Of a stretch of DNA of 13,849 nt, positions 1 to 5,815 are shown piece after piece (the first letter of the stretch is position 1; each line of letters opens with the position of its first letter). The notes beneath the pieces were generated by a model. That model was not told the DNA's origin. It ran no database searches and saw only the letters and a list, made by a program, of their open reading frames with translations. The position numbers and the translations under genes were made by a program. This DNA comes from Hydrogenophaga intermedia (lineage in GTDB: Bacteria; Pseudomonadota; Gammaproteobacteria; Burkholderiales; Burkholderiaceae_C), in assembly GCA_945869245.1 (NCBI GenBank), contig CAMBOY010000052.1, forward strand, positions 1 to 13,849, written 5' to 3'.

Positions 1-333
1 GATCCCTTGATCCTGTCGCGTATTCTGGGTAATTTTGTGTCGAATGCCCTGCGCCACACCGAGCGCGGCGGCGTGTTGCTGGCGATGCGCCGGCGCGACG
101 GGCATTGGGTGTTTGAGGTCTGGGACACTGGCGTGGGCATTGCACCCGAGCACCAAGAGCCGATTTTCGAAGAGTTCTACCGCGTCAATCTGCACCGTGG
201 CACCGAGGACAGCCTGGGCCTGGGTTTGACGGTGGTCTCGCGCTTGAGCGCCATGATGGGATATTCGCTGAGTTTGTCCTCGGTGCCAGGGCGCGGCAGC
301 GTGTTTCGGCTGCACGTGCCCATAGGCCGTTGA
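1..333 (+). CDS. Sensor histidine kinase, C-terminal ATPase domain (5' truncated)
   Basis: Only the last 110 residues of a two-component sensor kinase are present; the gene enters from the left edge in frame with base 1. The HATPase_c (ATP-binding) domain is visible in order: N box with NALRHT at residues 15-20, G1 box DTGVGIA at 42-48, F box IFEEFYR at 55-61, and G2 box GLGL at 73-76, ending in GRGSVFRLHVPIG. These bind ATP-Mg so that an upstream histidine can be autophosphorylated. The sensor, any membrane segments and the H box lie outside the window. The protein stops right after the ATPase fold, so no receiver domain is fused at the C terminus. It converges on a response-regulator gene ending 65 bases away, the likely partner by proximity (inference). 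The signal sensed cannot be told. Confidence 0.93.
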   Translation, partial: DPLILSRILGNFVSNALRHTERGGVLLAMRRRDGHWVFEVWDTGVGIAPEHQEPIFEEFYRVNLHRGTEDSLGLGLTVVSRLSAMMGYSLSLSSVPGRGSVFRLHVPIGR

Positions 334-372
334 CGCGCACAGACGACTGGACCGCAGACCCGCACAGGGCAC

Positions 373-400
373 AAAAAAACCGCCCGAAGGCGGTTTTTTT
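373..400. terminator. Bidirectional Rho-independent terminator between convergent kinase and regulator genes
   Basis: A perfect inverted repeat has seven A, then CCGCC, a four-base loop (CGAA on the + strand), GGCGG and seven T. Read from either strand it is a GC hairpin followed by a U tract, so it should stop both the kinase transcript (+) and the response-regulator transcript (-). On the minus strand the loop reads TTCG closed by a C-G pair, the very stable cUUCGg tetraloop. The regulator's TAA stop (399-401) overlaps the outer end of the hairpin. Confidence 0.92.
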
Positions 401-995
401 ACAGGTCCAGCAGACCGGTGGTGCGGGCCAAGTGGCTGGCCTGCGAGCGGCTCTTGACGTTGAGCCGGCGAAACAGCCGCCACAGGTGCACCTTCACCGT
501 GTGTTCGCTGATTTGCAGCTGGTCGGCAATGTCGCGGTTGGACAGGCCACGGTCGAGCATGACCAGCAACTGCTTTTGGCGCTTGGACAGCTTCTCCGGC
601 ACGGTCGGTGCGTTTTCGTCTTCTGGGTCTTCGGCCAGAAATTCGCGCAGCACCTTGCCGAGCTGGGCCGCACCAGCCGATTTCTCGACGTAGGCATCGG
701 CGCCGGCTTCGCGCGACAGGTCTTCGTAGTCGGACGCGGGCGAGGCCGACAACACGATCAAGGACGTGTCGGGCAGCATTTGGCGGATTTCGCGCACACC
801 CGATACACCGTTGGTGTCGGGCAGCTTCAGGTCCAGACAGACCAACTCGGGATCGCCGTGTTCGGCAATGGCCTTGTTGACTGTGGCCAAGCGCTCCAAT
901 TCCACCACTTGGGTGGACGAGCGCAGCCGGCGCAGCAACATGACCACGGCTTCTCGCATCAGCGGGTGGTCATCGATCACAAAAATACAGCTCAT
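399..995 (-). CDS. NarL/FixJ-type response regulator (receiver plus LuxR HTH)
   Basis: This 198-residue two-domain transcription factor acts in the cytoplasm as the output half of a two-component system. The receiver domain (about 1-115) has the acidic pair D8-D9 in IDDHP, the probable phosphoacceptor D55 in CLDLKLPD, the switch residue S83 in VLSAS and the conserved K105. An acidic linker (EDPEDE) leads to a LuxR-type helix-turn-helix at about 135-190, with LSKRQKQLL, GLSNRDIADQLQISEHTVKVH and LNVKSRSQA as landmarks. The ATG at 995 is preceded by an AAAGG Shine-Dalgarno-like sequence (minus strand, near 1002-1006) at good spacing. The likely partner is the convergent kinase ending at 333. 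Such proteins normally bind DNA as phosphorylated dimers; the target genes cannot be inferred here. Confidence 0.95.
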   Translation of the reverse strand: MSCIFVIDDHPLMREAVVMLLRRLRSSTQVVELERLATVNKAIAEHGDPELVCLDLKLPDTNGVSGVREIRQMLPDTSLIVLSASPASDYEDLSREAGADAYVEKSAGAAQLGKVLREFLAEDPEDENAPTVPEKLSKRQKQLLVMLDRGLSNRDIADQLQISEHTVKVHLWRLFRRLNVKSRSQASHLARTTGLLDL

Positions 996-1227
996 GGCGA
1001 ACCTTTGGGTGACTGGGTGAGAGGGCCAAGGGATGGCTCACACACTGGGACTCAATGTGCAAACTTTGGCATCTTCCATAAAGAGTGTTAAGGATAACGT
1101 TAGGCTCGCATTTTAGCGATAGCCAAAGACCACGAAACACACTTATTTTGCAGCGGATGTTACTACCCGCCGACATTTGTCGCCAGATTGTGCGCCAGCA
1201 CTGTGTCGGCACCCGGCGCGCTGGGGG
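996..1227. other. Intergenic leader between trpS end and response-regulator start
   Basis: These 232 bases are relatively AT-rich for the window and hold no convincing gene. They carry the leader of the minus-strand response regulator. Visible elements are a TAACGTTA palindrome (1095-1102), an imperfect inverted repeat around a TAAAAT box (1103-1124, listed separately), and a short CGACA-TT-TGTCG palindrome (1171-1182). Just past the trpS stop a GGGGG/CCCCC pair could fold, but no T tract follows it, so no clear trpS terminator is seen. Confidence 0.6.
1103..1124 (-). promoter_or_regulatory. Candidate promoter/operator of the response regulator
   Basis: On the minus strand this reads GGCTATCGC, TAAAAT, GCGAGCC: an imperfect inverted repeat (GGCT and CGC arms, one two-base bulge) whose loop is a sigma70-like -10 box matching TATAAT at five of six positions. 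It lies about 115 bases before the ATG of the regulator. No good -35 hexamer is visible at 16-18 bases, so a protein bound to the inverted repeat might activate or repress here. This is a pattern-based guess. Confidence 0.3.
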
Positions 1228-2520
1228 TTAATCCCCCCGCGCTTGCCGAATCTGCAGCAGGGCGGCGTCGATGTCGGCCGCTGCGCCCAACTGGCCAGTC
1301 TGCGGCAAGGCCGACCAAGGCAGCGCTCCCAACACCAGCTGTTGCATGGTCTGCGCCGCGTCGCGCGGCTGGGTGTAGGCCGCGCTCTGAAGCAGCACCT
1401 CGCCTTTGGCGGTGGTCAGCTTGAAATAGAACAGGCCGTCTTTTTCGCGGTACTGCTTGAACTGCGGCGCTGCCACTTTGGCGGGCGCGGTGTCGGCCTG
1501 CGCAGCCGCACCCGCGCTCAAGGCGCGCAGGCCCACCGCGTGGCGCAGCCGCGCGGTGAAGGGGGTGGCGATGCCGCGCGCCTTGGCCGCGCCGCGCTGC
1601 AGCGTGGCCTCGATGTGCTCGGGGTGGCGCATCAGCTCTTCGTACACCGTGCGCATGGGCGCAATTTCTTGCTCCAAGCGCTGGTACAGACGCTCCTTGG
1701 CCTCACCCCAGGCGATGCCGGCGGCGTAGGCCTGGGCCAGGTCGGCGGTTTCCTCCGGCGTGGCAAAGGCCTGAAAGATCTGGAACAGGGCCGAGCCCTC
1801 GGTGTCTTTGGGCTCGCCGGGTGCGCGCGAGTCGGTCACGATGCCCATGATGAGCTTGCGCAGCTGTTCGGTGGGCGCAAACAGCGGGATGGTGTTGTCG
1901 TAGCTCTTGCTCATCTTGCGGCCGTCGAGCCCCGGCAGGGTGGCCACATGGGCTTCGATCACCGCTTGCGGCGGGGTGAAATGCTCGCCGTACAGGTGGT
2001 TGAAGCTCGCGGCCATGTCGCGCGCCATCTCAATATGCTGGATTTGGTCGCGCCCCACCGGTACGTGGTGCGCGTTGAACATCAGAATGTCGGCCGCCAT
2101 CAGCACTGGGTACATGAACAGACCGGCGCTCACGCCGTCGTCGGGCTCTTGGCCAGCCGCGGTGTTTTTGTCGACGGCGGCTTTGTAGGCGTGGGCGCGG
2201 TTGAGCAGGCCTTTGCCGGTCACGCAGGTGAGCAGCCAGGTCAGCTCGGGGATTTCCGGGATGTCGCTCTGGCGGTAGAAGAACACCTTGTCCGGGTCCA
2301 GCCCACAGGCCAGCCAGGTGGCGGCGATTTCCAGCGTGGAGCGCTGCACCCGCGCCGGGTCGCCCACTTTGATCAGGGCGTGGTAGTCGGCTAGGAAATA
2401 GTAGTTCTCGGTGTTGGCCAGGCGGCTGGCGCGCACCGTGGGCCGAACGGCGCCCACGTAGTTGCCCAAGTGCGGAGTGCCCGAGGTGGTGATGCCGGTG
2501 AGAACGCGTTGAACAGTCAT
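1228..2520 (-). CDS. trpS: Tryptophanyl-tRNA synthetase with C-terminal extension
   Basis: This class I aminoacyl-tRNA synthetase charges tRNA-Trp with tryptophan using ATP in the cytoplasm. The Rossmann-fold signatures are present: a HIGH-like PHLGN at residues 16-20 and KMSKSYDN at 202-209. GRDQIQHIE (156-164) is typical of the bacterial TrpRS active site. The catalytic core ends near residue 334, the usual length of the family. About 95 extra residues follow: an Ala-rich linker (335-352), then a segment with QYREKDGLFYFKL and KGEVLLQSAAYT (356-383), resembling the small YegP/DUF1508 fold. The ATG at 2520 starts directly at the conserved MTVQRVLTGI; no clear Shine-Dalgarno sequence precedes it. 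It is the last gene of the minus-strand run, 58 bases after the site-2 protease gene. Confidence 0.97.
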   Translation of the reverse strand: MTVQRVLTGITTSGTPHLGNYVGAVRPTVRASRLANTENYYFLADYHALIKVGDPARVQRSTLEIAATWLACGLDPDKVFFYRQSDIPEIPELTWLLTCVTGKGLLNRAHAYKAAVDKNTAAGQEPDDGVSAGLFMYPVLMAADILMFNAHHVPVGRDQIQHIEMARDMAASFNHLYGEHFTPPQAVIEAHVATLPGLDGRKMSKSYDNTIPLFAPTEQLRKLIMGIVTDSRAPGEPKDTEGSALFQIFQAFATPEETADLAQAYAAGIAWGEAKERLYQRLEQEIAPMRTVYEELMRHPEHIEATLQRGAAKARGIATPFTARLRHAVGLRALSAGAAAQADTAPAKVAAPQFKQYREKDGLFYFKLTTAKGEVLLQSAAYTQPRDAAQTMQQLVLGALPWSALPQTGQLGAAADIDAALLQIRQARGD

Positions 2521-2533
2521 GGTGTGGAGCGGG

Positions 2534-2579
2534 CAAAAAGCCGATCAAAAAGCGGTGAAATCGGGGTTGAAATCGGGGT
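2534..2579. repeat. Short 12-base tandem repeats between protease gene and trpS
   Basis: Two perfect back-to-back copies of TGAAATCGGGGT occupy 2556-2567 and 2568-2579. Before them are two related 12-base units starting CAAAAAGC (2534-2545 and 2546-2557), giving roughly four units of a 12-base period. They fill most of the gap between the two genes, and the last copy touches the protease stop codon. They form part of the trpS leader on the minus strand. Confidence 0.6.
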
Positions 2580-3247
2580 CAGAACAGCAGCCAGCGCAAC
2601 GGCGTGAGCAGCCAAGCCAGCGCCTCGGCGGTGATGTCCATGAGCGGGCGCAGCCAGTACTGCCCCACGATACCGGTGAGCACCAGGGCCAGCACCACAA
2701 AGAAGCCAAAGGGCTCGACCCGCGACAGCGCCACCGCAGCGCGCATGGGCAGCAGACCCACCAAGATGCGGCCGCCATCGAGTGGCGGCAGCGGGAACAG
2801 GTTGAAAGCAAACATGACCAAATTCACCACCACACCGGCGCGCGCCATATCCGCCCAAAAGCGCTCCTCGACGCCGGCGCTGCGCAACAGATAAAGCAGT
2901 GCCATCCACAGCGCCGCTTGCAGCAAGTTGGCGCCCGGGCCGGCCAGCGCCACCCACACCATGTCGCGTTTGGGGTGGTGCAGCCGGCCGAAATTCACCG
3001 GCACGGGTTTGGCGTAACCGAACAGAAACGCGCCGCTGGTGGCGAAGTACAGCATCAGCGGCATGGCGATGGTGCCAATCGGGTCGATGTGCCGCAGCGG
3101 GTTCATGCTGATGCGGCCCAGCAAAGCGGCGGTGTTGTCGCCCAGTCGCAGCGCCGCGTAACCGTGTGCCGCCTCGTGCAGGGTAATGGCCAACAGCACC
3201 GGGATGGCGTAGAGAGTGACGGTCTGAATGATCTGGGCGAAGTCCAT
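2579..3247 (-). CDS. Site-2 protease family membrane metalloprotease (M50)
   Basis: This 222-residue polytopic membrane protein belongs to the intramembrane zinc protease family. The zinc-binding HExxH motif is HEAAH at residues 24-28, in the first transmembrane helix. The third zinc ligand is D157 in NLFPLPPLDGGR (149-160), the NPxPxLDGG-type second motif. Hydrophobic stretches near 10-30, 57-78, 96-121, 138-155 and 180-200 fit about five to six helices. It is compact with no PDZ domain, so it belongs with the short M50B/YwhC-like proteins and not with RseP. The substrate is unknown. The ATG at 3247 starts just ahead of the first helix, without a clear Shine-Dalgarno. It lies 92 bases downstream of the yciO-like gene and 58 upstream of trpS, in the same direction. 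Confidence 0.93.
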   Translation of the reverse strand: MDFAQIIQTVTLYAIPVLLAITLHEAAHGYAALRLGDNTAALLGRISMNPLRHIDPIGTIAMPLMLYFATSGAFLFGYAKPVPVNFGRLHHPKRDMVWVALAGPGANLLQAALWMALLYLLRSAGVEERFWADMARAGVVVNLVMFAFNLFPLPPLDGGRILVGLLPMRAAVALSRVEPFGFFVVLALVLTGIVGQYWLRPLMDITAEALAWLLTPLRWLLF

Positions 3248-3339
3248 GCGGCGGGTGGCTCAGGCAAAGCGCCTATTGTCCCAGAAGGATGGTGGGCGCT
3301 GCGGCACACGCGCCCGCGCGGCGGCCCATGCCGGACGGC

Positions 3340-3975
3340 TCAGAGCCCGAGCACGGCCAGCGCACCCAGCCCTTCGCGCAACACCAGTGGCTCGCCCCCG
3401 CTGCCCATGGGCGTGAGGTCGACCACGGTGGTGGGTTCGAGCGCGCAGGCGCCGGCATCGACCACACCGTCGATGTCGTGTGCGTAGTGCGCGCGGATGT
3501 CGTGCGCGTCGTTGAGCGCGGTGTCGCTGTCGCGCGGAATCAGGGTGGTCGCCAGCAGTGGCGCGCCGTGGCAGTGCAGCAGCTCGCGCAGCGCGGTGTG
3601 GTCGGGCACCCGCAGCCCGATGGTTTTGCGCGACGGGTGGCTGGCGCGCCGGGGCACCTCTTTGCTGGCCTCAAGAATAAAGGTGAACGGCCCCGGTGTG
3701 CCCAGCTTGAGCATGCGGTACTGGCGGTTGTCCACCCGGGCGTAGCTGGCGAGTTCACTCAAGTCGCGGCACAGCAGGGTGAGGTGGTGTTTCTCGTCCA
3801 CCCCGCGAATGCGGCGCAGCCGGTCGGCAGCGGCCTTGTCGTCCAAGTGGCACACCAGGGCGTAGCTGGAATCGGTGGGCACCGCCAGCACCCCCCCTTT
3901 GTTGAGCAAGGCGACCGCCTGCATGAGCAGGCGCGGTTGCGGGTTGTTGGGGTGGACTTCGAAAACCGGCGACAT
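3340..3975 (-). CDS. yciO: YciO-type TsaC/Sua5 (YrdC-fold) protein
   Basis: This 211-residue protein has the YrdC fold of enzymes that make threonylcarbamoyl-AMP for the tRNA t6A modification. It tracks E. coli YciO as I recall it: PTDSSYALVC (33-42), RRIRGVDEKHHLTLLCRDLS near 54-73, TPGPFTFILEASKEVPRR (93-110), KTIGLRVPDH (117-126), LLATTLI (140-146), then PTTVVDLT and VLREGLG near the end. YciO is a side branch of TsaC/Sua5 and lacks the Sua5 C-terminal domain, so the name does not prove that this is the main t6A enzyme; another TsaC may lie elsewhere in the genome (inference). The ATG lies 5 bases after the transporter stop (TGAAGCCCATG), suggesting translational coupling. Confidence 0.9.
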   Translation of the reverse strand: MSPVFEVHPNNPQPRLLMQAVALLNKGGVLAVPTDSSYALVCHLDDKAAADRLRRIRGVDEKHHLTLLCRDLSELASYARVDNRQYRMLKLGTPGPFTFILEASKEVPRRASHPSRKTIGLRVPDHTALRELLHCHGAPLLATTLIPRDSDTALNDAHDIRAHYAHDIDGVVDAGACALEPTTVVDLTPMGSGGEPLVLREGLGALAVLGL

Positions 3976-3980
3976 GGGCT

Positions 3981-4880
3981 TCAGACTTCGGAGGGGGCCT
4001 GGTGTGTCGACGCGGCGCGGCTGGCCAGCACGCTGGCGGCCACGCCACAGACCACAATCAACAACACGCCCGTGGTTTCCAGCCAGCCCGGCACATGGTC
4101 AAATACCCACCAGCCACACAGCAGGGCAAAGCCGATCTGCACATACAGAAACGGCGACAGGGTGGACGCCGGTGCGCGCGCAAAGGCCTGAATCAACAAA
4201 AAATGCCCCACCGTGCCCATGAGTCCCGCCAGACACAGCAGCGCCAGCGTGTGGCCATTGGGCAGGCCTGTCCAGGCCAGCGGCACCAATACCGTGGCCA
4301 AGCCGGCGCCCACGCAGCCGGTGTAGAAATGCATGGTCATGGGGTCTTCGGTGCGTGTCATGCGGCTGGTCAAAATTTGGAACACCGCGTAACACAACAC
4401 CATCAGCAAGGGCAACAGCGAGGCCCAACCCAATACCTGCGAGCCTGGGCGCACCACCAGCAGTGCGCCCACAAAACCGCCACCCACCAGCAGCCAGCGC
4501 AGCGGGGTGACGCGTTCCTTGAGCCACACGGCGGCCAGCAGCATCACCACCAGCGGCGTGGTCATGATGATGGCGGTGAACTCGCCCACGGGCATGAACT
4601 GCACGCTCAAAAACGACAGGGTGCTGACGGTGTAGAGCAGGGCGCCACGCAGCAGGTGCAAACCCAGGTGGCGGGTGTGCAGCAGGCGCCGGCCGCGAAA
4701 GGGCAGCACCAGTCCGGCCATGGCCACCGCCTGGAACAGGTAGCGGAACCACACCACCACCAGAATCGAGGCAAACGCCCCCACCACTTTGACCGTGGTG
4801 TCGAGCACCGCAAAACACGCAGTGGCCGCGACCAGAAACGCGATACCCAGCAGCGTCTTGCCTTGGTGCGCCGGGTTCAT
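3981..4880 (-). CDS. EamA/DMT-family ten-helix transporter
   Basis: This 299-residue inner-membrane protein of the drug/metabolite transporter superfamily is built as two EamA repeats (about 10-143 and 153-290), each expected to hold five helices. Landmarks are ACFAVLDTTVKV in helix 1, VWFRYLFQ in helix 2, the GEFTAIIMTTPLVVMLLA segment and LKERVTPLRW closing the first repeat, then LLMVLCYAVFQILTSR and GTVGHFLLIQAFARAPAS with LSPFLYVQIGFALL in the second. The family exports metabolites or amino acids and includes RarD- and RhaT-like members; the substrate cannot be read from sequence. The ATG follows the PHP stop after one base (TGACATG) and the stop lies 5 bases before the yciO-like ATG, so it is tightly embedded in the operon. 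The C-terminal tail is polar (SRAASTHQAPSEV). Confidence 0.93.
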   Translation of the reverse strand: MNPAHQGKTLLGIAFLVAATACFAVLDTTVKVVGAFASILVVVWFRYLFQAVAMAGLVLPFRGRRLLHTRHLGLHLLRGALLYTVSTLSFLSVQFMPVGEFTAIIMTTPLVVMLLAAVWLKERVTPLRWLLVGGGFVGALLVVRPGSQVLGWASLLPLLMVLCYAVFQILTSRMTRTEDPMTMHFYTGCVGAGLATVLVPLAWTGLPNGHTLALLCLAGLMGTVGHFLLIQAFARAPASTLSPFLYVQIGFALLCGWWVFDHVPGWLETTGVLLIVVCGVAASVLASRAASTHQAPSEV

Positions 4881-4881
4881 G

Positions 4882-5754
4882 TCAGGTATGCACCCGCTCG
4901 CTCAGCGCGGTCCAGATCGGAGTGACACTGCCGGGCAGGTCGGGCAGGCGCCCGAGGTCGGTGTGGCTCTCCGTGGGGCTGTGGAAATCGCTGCCGCGCG
5001 AGGCCTGCAGGTCAAATTCGGCACAAAAGCCGGTGTACTTCACCACATCGGCCTGGTGGTGGGCGCCAGTCACCACTTCCACCCCTTGGCCACCGTGGGC
5101 CTTGAATTCGGAAAACAGGGCAAATTCTTCGGTGGCGTTGAAGGGGTAGCGCCCCGGGTGGGCGATCACCGCCACGCCACCGGCTTGAGTGATCCAGCGC
5201 ACCGTGTCGCCCAGCGCCGCCCAGCGGTGCGGCACATAACCCGGCTTGCCCTCGGTCAGGTATTTGCGAAACACTTCATTGGTGTCTTTGCACACACCGC
5301 TATCGACCAAAAAACGGGCAAAGTGGGTGCGTGAAATCAGCTCCGGGTTGCCCACATACTGCAGCGCGCCTTCGTAGGCGCCTGGGATGCCGACCTGCGC
5401 GAGCCCATCGGCCATGTCGCGCGCCCGCGCTTCGCGCCCACCCCGGGTCTGGCGCAGGCCTTGCACCAAGGCCGGGTTGTGGTGGTCAAAACCCAGGCCC
5501 ACGATGTGTACGGTTTGCCCGGCGAAGGTGACCGACACCTCGGCCCCGGTCAGGTAGGGCAGGCCCAGCGCCCGTGCGGCGGCGATGGCGCGGTCTTGGC
5601 CGCCCACCTCGTCGTGGTCGGTCAAGGACCACAACTCGACGCCGTTGGCGTGGGCGCGCTCGGCCAGCGCTTCGGGTGTGCGGGTGCCGTCCGACACCAC
5701 CGAATGGCAGTGCAGGTCGGCGTTGAGCAGGGGCGACGGCGTAGAGGTATTCAC
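4882..5754 (-). CDS. rnm: PHP-domain phosphoesterase (RNase AM / YciV-like)
   Basis: This is a 290-residue metal-dependent phosphoesterase of the PHP family. The metal ligands are visible as ADLHCHSVVSDG (HxH at residues 15 and 17), LTDHDEVGG, GAEVSV, the mid-protein HTHF-like segment SRTHFARFLVDSG, AVIAHPGRY and the C-terminal SRGSDFHSP. Characterised relatives dephosphorylate 3',5'-nucleoside bisphosphates and act as 5'-3' exoribonuclease RNase AM (E. coli YciV, formerly TrpH). An in-frame ATG exists at 5895, but its 47 extra residues overlap the end of ppc and are low-complexity Ala/Pro/Arg, so I place the start at the GTG at 5754. A TACAAT box ends 6 bases upstream and no Shine-Dalgarno is present. 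It heads the tightly spaced run with the transporter and yciO genes. Confidence 0.9.
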   Translation of the reverse strand: MNTSTPSPLLNADLHCHSVVSDGTRTPEALAERAHANGVELWSLTDHDEVGGQDRAIAAARALGLPYLTGAEVSVTFAGQTVHIVGLGFDHHNPALVQGLRQTRGGREARARDMADGLAQVGIPGAYEGALQYVGNPELISRTHFARFLVDSGVCKDTNEVFRKYLTEGKPGYVPHRWAALGDTVRWITQAGGVAVIAHPGRYPFNATEEFALFSEFKAHGGQGVEVVTGAHHQADVVKYTGFCAEFDLQASRGSDFHSPTESHTDLGRLPDLPGSVTPIWTALSERVHT

Positions 5755-5760
5755 CCACGC

Positions 5761-5766
5761 ATTGTA
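5761..5766 (-). promoter_or_regulatory. Candidate -10 box (TACAAT) for the PHP-transporter-yciO-trpS run
   Basis: Read on the minus strand, TACAAT matches the sigma70 -10 consensus at five of six positions and is followed by GCGTGG and then the GTG start. A transcript starting about 7 bases after the box would begin at or next to the GTG, so the mRNA could be leaderless, which fits the lack of a ribosome site. No convincing -35 hexamer is seen 16-18 bases upstream. Confidence 0.4.
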
Positions 5767-5769
5767 GAA

Positions 5770-5787
5770 GCGCCACCCGGCTGGCGC
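5770..5787 (-). terminator. Hairpin between ppc stop and PHP gene
   Basis: On the minus strand GCGCCA, a six-base loop GCCGGG and TGGCGC form a perfect 6-bp stem 28 bases after the ppc stop codon. It is followed only by TTCTACAAT, not a true T tract, so it is at best a weak terminator for ppc. It also overlaps the spacer of the candidate downstream promoter. Confidence 0.35.
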
Positions 5788-5815
5788 TGTCGCGCCCGCT
5801 GGGCGGCGCGGCGCC

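Noticed and set aside
330..1091. 253-codon + strand ORF opposite the response regulator
   Set aside because: It runs through the terminator and the antisense of a clear receiver-LuxR gene; its composition is that of a mirror frame.
970..1212. 80-codon minus-strand ORF just upstream of the response regulator
   Set aside because: It overlaps the regulator start, lacks a ribosome site and shows no domain; the region is better read as an untranslated leader.
1223..1238. GGGGG/CCCCC hairpin at the trpS stop as terminator
   Set aside because: The stem is only about five pairs and no T run follows on the minus strand.
1177..2394. 405-codon + strand ORF opposite trpS
   Set aside because: It is antisense to a clear TrpRS gene; its protein is low-complexity His/Gln/Gly/Val with no family features. 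In GC-rich DNA the strand opposite a real gene is often open.
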